A stretch of DNA of 64,000 nucleotides from an uncultured bacterium. GTDB lineage: Bacteria; Armatimonadota; Hebobacteria; CAIYQO01. The stretch covers positions 1 to 64,000 of the forward strand of contig CAIYQO010000135.1 of NCBI GenBank assembly GCA_903928345.1, given 5' to 3'. Each line of letters starts with the position of its first letter. The first letter of the stretch is position 1. A model generated the notes under the pieces. That model worked only from the letters and a program-made list of their open reading frames with translations, did no database searches and was not told where the DNA came from. Shown piece by piece: positions 50,845-58,835 of the stretch. Made by a program: the position numbers and the translations under genes.

Positions 50845-52263
50845 ATGAGATACATGATCAGCGCTTTGCGGCAGCAGGTATGGAAGCAGAACCGGTATAT
50901 CATGTCGTTGCGGCAGTTGACGCTGCACGGCGTGCAGCTCGGGGTGCCGGCCTTTTTGGGGATCGCCGCGATCGTCTATGCGGTGGCTATGTGGTGCGGT
51001 GTCGGCTGGACGGGGCAACACCAGTACGAGGCGGTGCTCGGGCTGCTGCTGCTCGGGTTACTCGGGTTGCACCTGACGGCGTTGCTGGCGCGCGACGAAT
51101 ATACGTGGACGGACGCCGCGCTCGACGCCGGGTTGCTGGGGCTGGCGCTCATCACCATGCACCTGCCCGTGCTCGCTACCGCCGCGTACTACCTCACGCT
51201 GTGCACCGCGGTGGTCATCTTTGCCCAGCGCGACACGGCGATGGTCACGACGCTCTTTCTCGTCTCCAACCTGCTCGGTACAGTGGGGGCGATCTGGTTC
51301 AACCAGCCGATCAACCGCGTCCAATGGGACATGCTGCACCTGCAAACGGTGGAGATGGCGCTGATCAACCTGGTCGGCTTCCCGCTGGCCGGCTACCTGC
51401 TGCACGCCTTCACCGCCCTGCTGCGTCAGCGGGAGTCGAATATTGCCGACTTGCAGCAGTCGCACCAGGAGCTGCGCGTGAGCCGCAGCCGCCTGCAGCT
51501 CACCGAAAAGATCGCCACCCTCAACCGCTTCACCGAGGGGATCGTGCGCGAGATGGACACCGACGTGGGGACGTGCCAGCAGAGCGCGCTGGCGGTGGAA
51601 CAGCACCTGGCGCGGCTGCGCTTCGCGCTGACCCGTGGCATGACGACGCCGGAACAGACGCAGCAGTTGCTCGATGACGTGCTGGAATCGGCCCACGCCG
51701 GGCTTCACGCGGCGCGCCATGCCGACCACTTCCTCTCCTGCCTGCGCCCGTCGGCGGTGGACCCGGAGGTGGGGCAGGTGAAGGAGTTCGACCTCGTCTA
51801 CACCCTCTACGACGCGACGGAAGCGGTGCAGCCGCAGTGCGAGGCGCATGGCTGCCTGCTGCAGGTGTCACTGCCCAACGACCGCCTGCCCGTCTTCGGC
51901 GAACAGGCGCGCTTGACGCTGGCCATGCGGCAGCTCATCACCAATGCCGCTGAATCATATCCGCCCGACGCCACCGAGCGCCCCATCTGGGTGAACGCCG
52001 AAGCGGTGGGCGACGGGGTGGTGGTGGAAGTGACGGACGCGGGCCGCGGCATCCCGGAGGCCGACCTCTCCCGCATCTACGAGCGCCTCTTTACCACCAA
52101 AGCGGACGGCAACGGGCTGGGGTTGCCCCGCGTTTACGAAGCGATCACCCAGGGCTTCGGCGGCTTTGTGGATATCTACAGCCGTGAAGGCTGCGGCACC
52201 ACCGTGGTGCTCACCCTGCCGCGGTACACCATGGATATCAGCCGCGAGTTGGCGATATTGTAG
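50845..52263 (+). CDS. Histidine-kinase-like membrane protein lacking the phosphoacceptor His
   Basis: Predicted 472-aa protein. Residues ~30-190 contain about six TM segments (GVPAFLGIAAIVYAVAMWC, YEAVLGLLLLGLLGLHLTALL and others). A coiled linker (ESNIADLQQSHQELRVSRSRLQL) leads to the dimerisation helix TLNRFTEGIVREMDTDVGT, where the H-box pattern [GxxAHExNNPL] shows Arg235 in place of the phosphorylatable His. The HATPase domain is complete: N box MRQLITNAAESYP, G1 DAGRGIPE, F/G2 LFTTKADGNGLGLPRVYE. It may bind ATP and act as a pseudokinase, or use another residue. No response regulator adjoins it. It follows the aconitase terminator and precedes the DeoR regulatory region. Confidence 0.87.
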   Translation: MRYMISALRQQVWKQNRYIMSLRQLTLHGVQLGVPAFLGIAAIVYAVAMWCGVGWTGQHQYEAVLGLLLLGLLGLHLTALLARDEYTWTDAALDAGLLGLALITMHLPVLATAAYYLTLCTAVVIFAQRDTAMVTTLFLVSNLLGTVGAIWFNQPINRVQWDMLHLQTVEMALINLVGFPLAGYLLHAFTALLRQRESNIADLQQSHQELRVSRSRLQLTEKIATLNRFTEGIVREMDTDVGTCQQSALAVEQHLARLRFALTRGMTTPEQTQQLLDDVLESAHAGLHAARHADHFLSCLRPSAVDPEVGQVKEFDLVYTLYDATEAVQPQCEAHGCLLQVSLPNDRLPVFGEQARLTLAMRQLITNAAESYPPDATERPIWVNAEAVGDGVVVEVTDAGRGIPEADLSRIYERLFTTKADGNGLGLPRVYEAITQGFGGFVDIYSREGCGTTVVLTLPRYTMDISRELAIL

Positions 52264-52334
52264 CGGAGCGCACGTGGCTCGCGGGTACGCTCGCCCTCCC
52301 AAAGATGCACAATCACGGCAGCTTGTTTGTTCGA

Positions 52335-52385
52335 ATTGTGCGAATTGCGCATCTATTCGTGGAATACATAACATTTTCGCACAAT
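52335..52385. promoter_or_regulatory. Inverted-repeat operator candidate for the DeoR regulator
   Basis: ATTGTGCGAA (52335-52344) and its perfect complement TTCGCACAAT (52376-52385) lie 31 nt apart, immediately upstream of the -35 box. A tandem CGAATTG repeats at 52332 and 52341. Widely spaced repeats of this sort suit a looping DeoR-family repressor that autoregulates. Confidence 0.55.
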
Positions 52386-52399
52386 CGCATCTGTTTGTA

Positions 52400-52428
52400 T
52401 TGACAGACTATCCGGCGGCGATTAGACT
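52400..52428 (+). promoter_or_regulatory. Promoter of the DeoR-led carbohydrate operon
   Basis: Perfect -35 TTGACA (52400-52405), 17 nt, TAGACT (52423-52428). The predicted start lies at about 52435, essentially at the GTG/ATG start codons (52434 and 52437), so the mRNA is probably leaderless. Confidence 0.85.
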
Positions 52429-52433
52429 TACCG

Positions 52434-53213
52434 GTGATGGAAGCGCTCGCGTTCAATCATCGGCAGACGACGATCCTGGAGCTGTTGCGCCGGGGGGAGG
52501 CGCTGTCGATTCGCGATCTGGCGGTGCGCTTTGCCGTCTCCGAGATGACGGTGCGGCGCGATTTGAACGCGCTGGAGGCGCGCAAGCTGCTGGTGCGCAC
52601 CCACGGCGGTGGGGTGGCGGCGGCCGACCTGCGCTTCCTGCCCGCGGCACAACCCTGTTACACCGCCTCGCCGGCAAAAACGGCTATCGGGCAGGCGGCA
52701 GCCGCGCTGGTGGCGCCGGGCATGACGGTGCTCCTCGACGAAGGCACCACCACGCTGGAAGTGGCGCGCCACATGCCGCGCGACCCGAGCATCACCCTTG
52801 CCACCATGTCGTTGGTGGTGGCGCAGGAGTTCTTCGGCAGCGACGTGAACGTGGTCGTCTTCGGCGGCACGCTGCGCAAGGAGTTCCCCAGCCTCTACGG
52901 CCCCCTTACCGAGCGCTTCATTCGCGAATTCCATGTCGACCTGCTCTTCGTCGGCTGCGACGCCGCGCGCAGCGACAGCGGCTTCTACTTCCAGAACATG
53001 CAGCTCGCCAGTCTCACTCAGGCAATGCTGCGCATCGCCGACCGCGTAGTCGTGGTCACCGAGAGTGCCAAATTCCAACGCAGCGCCTTCATGCAATATG
53101 CCGTAGTCTCAGAAATCGACACGCTGGTGACCGACACCGGCCTGTCGCCAACCGACCACGCGCAGCTCACCGCTCACGGCGTTACCGTGATGACGGTGGA
53201 CCCCAACCCGTAA
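52434..53213 (+). CDS. DeoR/GlpR-family transcriptional regulator
   Basis: Predicted 259-aa sugar-phosphate-responsive repressor. N-terminal winged HTH (~10-60) with SIRDLAVRFAVSEMTVRRDLNALEARKLLVRTHGG, matching the DeoR signature; C-terminal DeoRC effector domain (~80-240) with LLDEGTTTLEVARHM and FGGTLRKEFPSLYGP, which binds phosphorylated sugars in this family. It leads the carbohydrate operon and probably controls it from the inverted repeat just upstream. The start can be GTG 52434 or ATG 52437. No Shine-Dalgarno sequence precedes it, consistent with leaderless translation. Confidence 0.92.
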   Translation: MMEALAFNHRQTTILELLRRGEALSIRDLAVRFAVSEMTVRRDLNALEARKLLVRTHGGGVAAADLRFLPAAQPCYTASPAKTAIGQAAAALVAPGMTVLLDEGTTTLEVARHMPRDPSITLATMSLVVAQEFFGSDVNVVVFGGTLRKEFPSLYGPLTERFIREFHVDLLFVGCDAARSDSGFYFQNMQLASLTQAMLRIADRVVVVTESAKFQRSAFMQYAVVSEIDTLVTDTGLSPTDHAQLTAHGVTVMTVDPNP

Positions 53214-53227
53214 TATGAGGTGATACT

Positions 53228-54610
53228 ATGACACCTGCCACGACCGGCACGTACGATCCGTCGCGCTACCAGTTGGACCTGAACGACTGGCCGCACATGG
53301 TCACCGAGGCGCCCGGGCCGCAGTCCCAGGCGCTGCACGCGCGTTGCACGAAGCACTTTAAAGGCCTCAGCGGCCAGGTGAAGCTCTTCCCGGTGGCCTT
53401 CGAGTCGGGCAGCGGCTGCACCCTTACCGATGTGGACGGCAACCGTTACATCGATTTCTCCTCCGGCATCTACGTCACCACCCTCGGGCATTGCCATCCG
53501 AAGGTCAGCGAAGCGGTGCAGCGCTACGCGGGGCAACTCATGAACTGCCACGACTTCACCACCGAAATCAAAACGCGGCTGATGGAGAAGATGGCAGCGG
53601 TGCTGCCCGGCGACCTGACCGGCTTTCAGCTCTACGACTCCGGCACCACCGCCGTCGAGGCGGGGATGCGCGTCTGCCGCGCGGCGACCGGTAAGCACGA
53701 ATTCCTCTCCTGCTTCTACGACTTCCACGGCAAAACTACCGGCGCCGTCTCGCTGGCGGAGATCCGCGCCACCGCGTATGGCCCGACGCGCGCGCCCGGT
53801 CACCACATGGTGCCGCGCCCCAATCCATACCGCCCGCTGTGGACCACCGCCGACGGCACCATCGACACGGATGCCTACTTGAACTTTTATGAGGAGTACC
53901 TGCTTCACGGCACGGCGAACCAGGTGGCGGCCTTTGTCATCGAGCCGATCCAGGGGTGGGGCGGGTCGGTGATGCCGCCGGACGACTTCTTCCCGAAGCT
54001 GCAGGCCTTCTGTGCACGGCACAAGATGCTGCTGATGGCGGACGAAGTGCTCACCGGCATGGGCCGCACCGGCGCATGGCTCTGCACCGAGCATTACGGC
54101 GTGATCCCCGACGTGGTCACCCTTGGCAAGGGCTTCGGCAACGGCTTCCCCGTTACCGCGGTCTGCGTACGCGAGCCGTTCACGGAGACCTTCGAGGCGA
54201 TTTCCGCCTCCAGCTCCTACGGCGGCAACCCGATGGCCTGCGCCGCCGCCCTGGCCTCGCTGGAAGTCATTGAGGAGGAGGGTCTGCTGGCGCACGCGCA
54301 GGAGCTGGAGACCCTCTTCACCGCGCGCATGGCGGCGTGGAAGTCGCGCTTCCGCATCGTCGGCGACGTACGCTGCAAGGGCTGCCTGATGGGCGTGGAG
54401 TTGGTGAAGGACAAGGCGACCAAAGCGCCCTTCGACGAAGCCGGCAAACGCGTCTACCAGAAGGCCTTCCGCAAGGGGCTGGCGTGGATTCCCGCCGGGC
54501 ATATTTTGCGCATGAGCCCGCCCATCGTGATGCCCAACGAGGTAGCGCACAAGGCGATGGACATCATCGAGGAGGCCCTCGGTGAGACAGAGAGCGAGTT
54601 GCTCGGATGA
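53228..54610 (+). CDS. Class III PLP-dependent aminotransferase
   Basis: Predicted 460-aa pyridoxal-phosphate enzyme of the ornithine/GABA/GSA aminotransferase fold. Diagnostic motifs: SSGIYVTTLGHCHP near the N-terminus, YDSGTTAVEAGMRVCRAATGK for phosphate binding, LLMADEVLTGMGRTGAW with the PLP-nitrogen Asp, and LGKGFGNGFPVTAV with Schiff-base Lys301. It moves an amino group between an amino substrate and an oxo-acid; neither substrate can be identified. TGAGGTGATACT precedes the ATG. It starts 14 nt after DeoR and overlaps the cupin gene by 4 bp, placing it in the carbohydrate operon, where an amino-sugar or amino-acid product is a plausible substrate. Confidence 0.9.
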   Translation: MTPATTGTYDPSRYQLDLNDWPHMVTEAPGPQSQALHARCTKHFKGLSGQVKLFPVAFESGSGCTLTDVDGNRYIDFSSGIYVTTLGHCHPKVSEAVQRYAGQLMNCHDFTTEIKTRLMEKMAAVLPGDLTGFQLYDSGTTAVEAGMRVCRAATGKHEFLSCFYDFHGKTTGAVSLAEIRATAYGPTRAPGHHMVPRPNPYRPLWTTADGTIDTDAYLNFYEEYLLHGTANQVAAFVIEPIQGWGGSVMPPDDFFPKLQAFCARHKMLLMADEVLTGMGRTGAWLCTEHYGVIPDVVTLGKGFGNGFPVTAVCVREPFTETFEAISASSSYGGNPMACAAALASLEVIEEEGLLAHAQELETLFTARMAAWKSRFRIVGDVRCKGCLMGVELVKDKATKAPFDEAGKRVYQKAFRKGLAWIPAGHILRMSPPIVMPNEVAHKAMDIIEEALGETESELLG

Positions 54611-55098
54611 CGACGGAGTTAGAGAAGGGCTTGGCGATCTCGCTGCACGGCGATGAGGCCGACCGCGCGTTGGCGGCCTGCCGGCAACAGTTGGCGGCGT
54701 GGGGCGCGGTGATGCCCCGCGTGGCCCCGCTGGTGCTCGACTTCGGCCTGGGCGATTTCGCGCGCACCGGGGAGATCGAGTTCTGGATCGCCAACGAGAT
54801 GGACGCCGGGTACTGCGGTAAGTATCTGTTCGTCTTCGATGGCCAGAGCTGCCCGCTGCACCATCACAAGGCGAAGCACGAGACATTCTTCCTGGCCGCC
54901 GGCGCGGTGACGATGACCGCCGCGGGTCGCACCTTTATTATGCACCCGGGCGACCTGCTGCCCGTATTGCCAGGCACGGTGCACAGCTTCACGGGCAACG
55001 GCGCCGCTTTGCTGCTGGAGCTATCCAAACCCTGCGTAATCGACGATAATTACTTCGACAACCGCCGCATACCCATCGGCGGCAACGCGGAACGTTAA
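54607..55098 (+). CDS. Cupin protein resembling D-lyxose isomerase
   Basis: Predicted 163-aa cytoplasmic cupin. The metal site is HHHKAKHETFFLAAG (His-His-Glu) and GTVHSFTG (second-motif His); AGYCGKYLFVFDGQSCPLHHH, HPGDLLPVLPG and CVIDDNYFDN match the D-lyxose ketol-isomerase group, which converts D-lyxose to D-xylulose or D-mannose to D-fructose with Mn2+. Substrate here is inferred only. It is translationally coupled to the aminotransferase (ATGA overlap), with the next gene 2 nt after its stop. Confidence 0.78.
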   Translation: MTTELEKGLAISLHGDEADRALAACRQQLAAWGAVMPRVAPLVLDFGLGDFARTGEIEFWIANEMDAGYCGKYLFVFDGQSCPLHHHKAKHETFFLAAGAVTMTAAGRTFIMHPGDLLPVLPGTVHSFTGNGAALLLELSKPCVIDDNYFDNRRIPIGGNAER

Positions 55099-55099
55099 T

Positions 55100-56428
55100 A
55101 TGACCATGCACGCCGGCATCGCCATACGGGAGATCAGCCCGCCCACGCCACAATTCCTGGTGGGGTATCCGCACACGCCGCGGGTCTCCACCGGCGTGAA
55201 CGATCCCCTGCTCGCCTCTGCTCTGTGCCTGCACACGGGGGACGGCGCGGTGCTGCTTGTGGCGGTGGATGTCCTCTTCATGAGCCGCGACACCGCGCGC
55301 GCGGTGCGCGCGGAGATCGCCGCCCGCACGGGCATCCCGGAGGCCGGCATCTTCATCTCCTGCACGCACACGCACTCCGGACCGCTGACGATGGACAACA
55401 TCGCCTGGCGCGACGACCCCTGTGTGCCGCCCGTCGATCCCGCCTATCTCGCGTTCTTCACCGGGCGGATCGTCGACGCCGCTGTTGCCGCCGCCGAGGC
55501 GCCGCACCCGGCGGAGCTGGCCTGGACGACCGCCGACGCGCGTGGGGTGGGGGGCAACCGCATTTCCCCCGACGGCGTCACCGATCCGGAGGCAGGAATC
55601 CTGCTGGTGCGCAGCAACGGGAAACCACTGGCATTGGTAAGCATCTACGGCATGCATCCCACCGTGCTCCACGAGGATTCCACCCTGGTCAGCGCCGACT
55701 TCCCCGGCTACACGCGCCAGCTACTGCGGGAGGCGCTGGGCGAGGAGCTGGTGGTGCTCTACCACACCGCGCCATGCGGCGATCAGAGTCCGCGCTACGC
55801 GGTGACGGCGCAAACGTTCGCGGAGGCGGAACGCCTGGGGCGGATACTCGGTGCGCGCCTGCTCGACGCGGTCGGGCGGCTCACCGATGCCAATTTCGAC
55901 GCCCATCCCCGCCTCGACGGCCTGCTCGGTACGGTGGCGCCCCTCCCGCGCGCCATGCCGGGGGTTGACGCGGCAACCGCATTATTGCAGGAGCGCGTAG
56001 CCACCTTCACCCGCCTGCGCGACGCCGGCGCCCCGCACGGGCAAATACGCACGGCGGAGTGCGCCGTCTTCGGCGCGGAGGAGACCGTCACGCTGGCCCA
56101 CGCGCAGGCCGATGGCTCGCTGGCGCGCGTGCAGGCGGCCTACAACACCGCGGAGGTGCAGGCGGTACGCATCGGCGGCGCCGCGTTGGTCGGCTTCCCC
56201 TGCGAGCTGTTTACCGCGTATGCACTGGCGGTGAAGTCGCGCGTGCCGGGCCGCGCCTTCCCCGTGTGTCTGGTCAACGGCGAGTTGCAGGGTTACATCG
56301 TCACCCAGGAAGTCGCCGCCGCGGGCGGTTACGAAGCCGCCAACAGCCTCTTTACCCCGGAAACCGGCGCCCTGCTGGTCGACGAAGCGGTGCGGCTCGT
56401 GGACGCTCTATTTGAGGAGAACGCATGA
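55100..56428 (+). CDS. Neutral ceramidase N-terminal-domain-like hydrolase
   Basis: Predicted 442-aa protein of the neutral/alkaline non-lysosomal ceramidase N-terminal family. The metal-binding block ISCTHTHSGPLTM and the following IYGMHPTVLHEDSTLVSADFPGY and YHTAPCGDQSPRY correspond to the conserved catalytic region. No signal peptide is present, so it is likely cytoplasmic, unlike true ceramidases, and acts as an amidase or hydrolase on an unknown substrate. Such genes are frequent in carbohydrate-use clusters of Planctomycetes- and Armatimonadota-like bacteria. It overlaps the dehydrogenase gene by 4 bp. Confidence 0.85.
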   Translation: MTMHAGIAIREISPPTPQFLVGYPHTPRVSTGVNDPLLASALCLHTGDGAVLLVAVDVLFMSRDTARAVRAEIAARTGIPEAGIFISCTHTHSGPLTMDNIAWRDDPCVPPVDPAYLAFFTGRIVDAAVAAAEAPHPAELAWTTADARGVGGNRISPDGVTDPEAGILLVRSNGKPLALVSIYGMHPTVLHEDSTLVSADFPGYTRQLLREALGEELVVLYHTAPCGDQSPRYAVTAQTFAEAERLGRILGARLLDAVGRLTDANFDAHPRLDGLLGTVAPLPRAMPGVDAATALLQERVATFTRLRDAGAPHGQIRTAECAVFGAEETVTLAHAQADGSLARVQAAYNTAEVQAVRIGGAALVGFPCELFTAYALAVKSRVPGRAFPVCLVNGELQGYIVTQEVAAAGGYEAANSLFTPETGALLVDEAVRLVDALFEENA

Positions 56429-57555
56429 AAACCTATCGTGTCGGCATCATCGGCGTCGGCTTTATCGGCAAGGTGCACGCCTACGGGCACCTCAACCTTC
56501 CGTTGTTTTACGATCCGCTGCCGTTCCGCACGCACATCACCCACGTGTGCACCTCGCGGGTCGAGACAGCGGAGAAGGCGTGCCTGACCCTCGGCGCCGA
56601 CGTGGCGACCACGGATTTCCGCGCCATCACCGAGAACCCCGACATCGACATCGTGCACATTTGCACGCCGAACAACCGGCACCTGGAGGCGCTGCTCTCC
56701 GCGATGGCGGCGGGGAAGCACATCTACTGCGACAAACCACTGGTGGCTGACCTGGACGAGGCCGCGGCCATCGCGGCGGCGCTGCCCGCCTACACCGGCA
56801 CGGCGCAGATGACGCTGCAGAACCGCTTCTTCCCCGCGACGCTGCACGCGCGGCAGTTGGTGGACGAAGGCTTCCTCGGGCAACCGCTGGAGTTCCGCGC
56901 CGCCTACCTGCACGCCGGCAGCGCCGATCCCACGGCGCCGTTGAAGTGGAAGCTCGCCGCCGAAGCGGGCGGGGGGGTGATCGCCGACCTGGGTTCGCAC
57001 GTGTTCGACCTGGTGCACTACCTGCTCGGTGACTACGCCGAGGTGAACGCCTGCACGCGCATCGCCTATTCACAGCGCCCGTCGGCGGACGACCCGAACT
57101 CGCTGGTGCCGGTGACCGCGGAGGACTGCGTGATGCTCACCGCGCGCATGGCATCCGGCGCGCTGGGACAGATCGAAGCGACCAAGCTCGCCACCGGCAC
57201 CGAGGACGAATTGCGCGTCGAAATCCACGGTACCCTCGGTGCGCTTCGCTTCAACACGATGGACCCGCACCACCTGGAGGCCTTCGACGCCCGCGCGGCG
57301 GACAGCCCCATCGGCGGGCGACGCGGGTGGACGCACATCGACACCGGACAGCGCTACCCCAAACCCGGCGGCTTCCCCTCGCCAAAGAACGCCATCGGCT
57401 GGATGCGCGCGCACATGGCCTGCCTGTACAACTTCCTCGCCGCCGTCGACGCCGGCGTCCCCGCGGAGCCCGGCCTGGCGCAGGGACTTTACTTGCAGCG
57501 GTTGATGGCGCGGGTGAAGGAGTCCGATGCGCGAAAGGCGTGGGTGACGGTATGA
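56425..57555 (+). CDS. Gfo/Idh/MocA-family oxidoreductase
   Basis: Predicted 376-aa NAD(P)-dependent dehydrogenase. Rossmann motif GVGFIGKVHAYGHL at ~10-23; the family EKP motif appears as YCDKPLVADLDEA (Asp replaces Glu); the C-terminal alpha/beta domain carries GGGVIADLGSHVFDLVHYLLG with the conserved Asp-xxx-His pair. It oxidises or reduces a sugar or cyclitol carbon; the family includes glucose-fructose oxidoreductase and myo-inositol dehydrogenase. It overlaps the ceramidase-like gene (ATGA) and the kinase gene (ATGA), so it is an integral part of the operon. Confidence 0.92.
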   Translation: MKTYRVGIIGVGFIGKVHAYGHLNLPLFYDPLPFRTHITHVCTSRVETAEKACLTLGADVATTDFRAITENPDIDIVHICTPNNRHLEALLSAMAAGKHIYCDKPLVADLDEAAAIAAALPAYTGTAQMTLQNRFFPATLHARQLVDEGFLGQPLEFRAAYLHAGSADPTAPLKWKLAAEAGGGVIADLGSHVFDLVHYLLGDYAEVNACTRIAYSQRPSADDPNSLVPVTAEDCVMLTARMASGALGQIEATKLATGTEDELRVEIHGTLGALRFNTMDPHHLEAFDARAADSPIGGRRGWTHIDTGQRYPKPGGFPSPKNAIGWMRAHMACLYNFLAAVDAGVPAEPGLAQGLYLQRLMARVKESDARKAWVTV

Positions 57556-58835
57556 CGATCCTGGCCCTCGACCTCGGCTCGACGAGCTTTAAAGCCGCCC
57601 TCTTCACCCACGACCTGCAACGGATCGGCGAAGGCGAGGGACGGCTGACGCACGTCTACCCAGGACCGGGGCAGGTCGAGTTGCCCGTAGACGAGGTGAC
57701 GCGGGCCTTCACCACCTGCGTGGGGAGTGCCCTCGGCGACCGGGATTGCCGGGAGATCACCGCCGTGGCCATCACCAGTCAGGCACAGACCTTCACGGTG
57801 GTCAACGCCGAAGGGACACCGCGCACGCCGTTCTATAGTTGGCAGGACGCGCGCGCGCTGCCCACCTGCGATGCCTTGCGCGGCACCCCTTTCGCGGAAG
57901 CAGTCGGCGCGCAGACGAGCTTCAACGCGCTGCTACCCTCGCTGCAACTGGCGATGCTGCTGCACCTGACACAAGAAGACCCCACGGCCCCGACCGACCG
58001 CGTGATGCCGCTGCCCGCGTACCTGGTCTCCTTGCTGAATGGGCAGGCGTATTGCACCGATGCCAACCTGGCGGGCATGAGCGGGCTGTATGCCGTGCCG
58101 CAAGGTGACTGGTGGGCGGAGGCGCTGGCGGCGTGCGGCCTGACACGCGCGCAACTGCCGGCGCTGGTGGACATCGGCGCGGTGGGGGCAACGACGGCGG
58201 ACGAAGCGCGCGTCTTCGGGATCGCGCCGGGCGTGCCGGTGATCCTCGCCGGCAATGACCAGACGACGGGTGCCTACGGTGCCGAGGTGCATGCGCGCGG
58301 CGGGTTGCTGGTCACGTTAGGTACGGCATTGGTGGCCTACCGGGTGTGCAACACGCTGCCCGCGCCGCTGCCGACGGGCGTCTCCGCGCGCGGGCCGTAT
58401 CCCGGCGGACGCTATTACCAGCTCACCACCGATAGTTGCGGCGGCAACGTGCTCACCTGGGCGGCGCAGGCGCTGGGCTTCGGCGACGACTACCCCGCCT
58501 TCTTCGCGTTGGCGCGCACCGTGCCGGTGGGGAAGGGGCCGACCTTCATGCCCGACCTGCTCTCCGGCGCGGGCGCCTGGCACGGCCTTGGTTTGCAACA
58601 CACACGCGCCGATCTGGCCCGCGCCGTGGTGGACGCCCTCTCCGCCCGCGTGGTCGCATTAGTCCGTCAACTCCATCCCGCGCCCGATGCCCCCATCCTC
58701 GTTGCCGGCGGCGGGAGCCGGCTTGCCGGTTGGTGCGACGAGTTGTCCACCGCCCTCAGTGCGCCGTTGCTTCCCGTCACCGCCGACCCGCTACTCGGTG
58801 CCGCGCGCATGGCTTTACAGACAAGGAGCCGCTGA
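57552..58835 (+). CDS. FGGY-family carbohydrate kinase
   Basis: Predicted 427-aa sugar kinase that phosphorylates a ketose or polyol with ATP. The N-terminal phosphate motif is ALDLGSTSFKAALF; TLGTALVAY and LVAGGGSRLAGWCDELSTAL are the C-terminal ATP-site motifs. It is shorter than typical xylulo- or rhamnulokinases (~480-500 aa). The ORF track starts 75 codons upstream in a frame overlapping the dehydrogenase; the ATG at 57552 overlaps its stop (ATGA) and begins the conserved sheet. Next to an L-fucose-isomerase-like protein, L-fuculose or a related ketose is a plausible substrate. Confidence 0.9.
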   Translation: MTILALDLGSTSFKAALFTHDLQRIGEGEGRLTHVYPGPGQVELPVDEVTRAFTTCVGSALGDRDCREITAVAITSQAQTFTVVNAEGTPRTPFYSWQDARALPTCDALRGTPFAEAVGAQTSFNALLPSLQLAMLLHLTQEDPTAPTDRVMPLPAYLVSLLNGQAYCTDANLAGMSGLYAVPQGDWWAEALAACGLTRAQLPALVDIGAVGATTADEARVFGIAPGVPVILAGNDQTTGAYGAEVHARGGLLVTLGTALVAYRVCNTLPAPLPTGVSARGPYPGGRYYQLTTDSCGGNVLTWAAQALGFGDDYPAFFALARTVPVGKGPTFMPDLLSGAGAWHGLGLQHTRADLARAVVDALSARVVALVRQLHPAPDAPILVAGGGSRLAGWCDELSTALSAPLLPVTADPLLGAARMALQTRSR

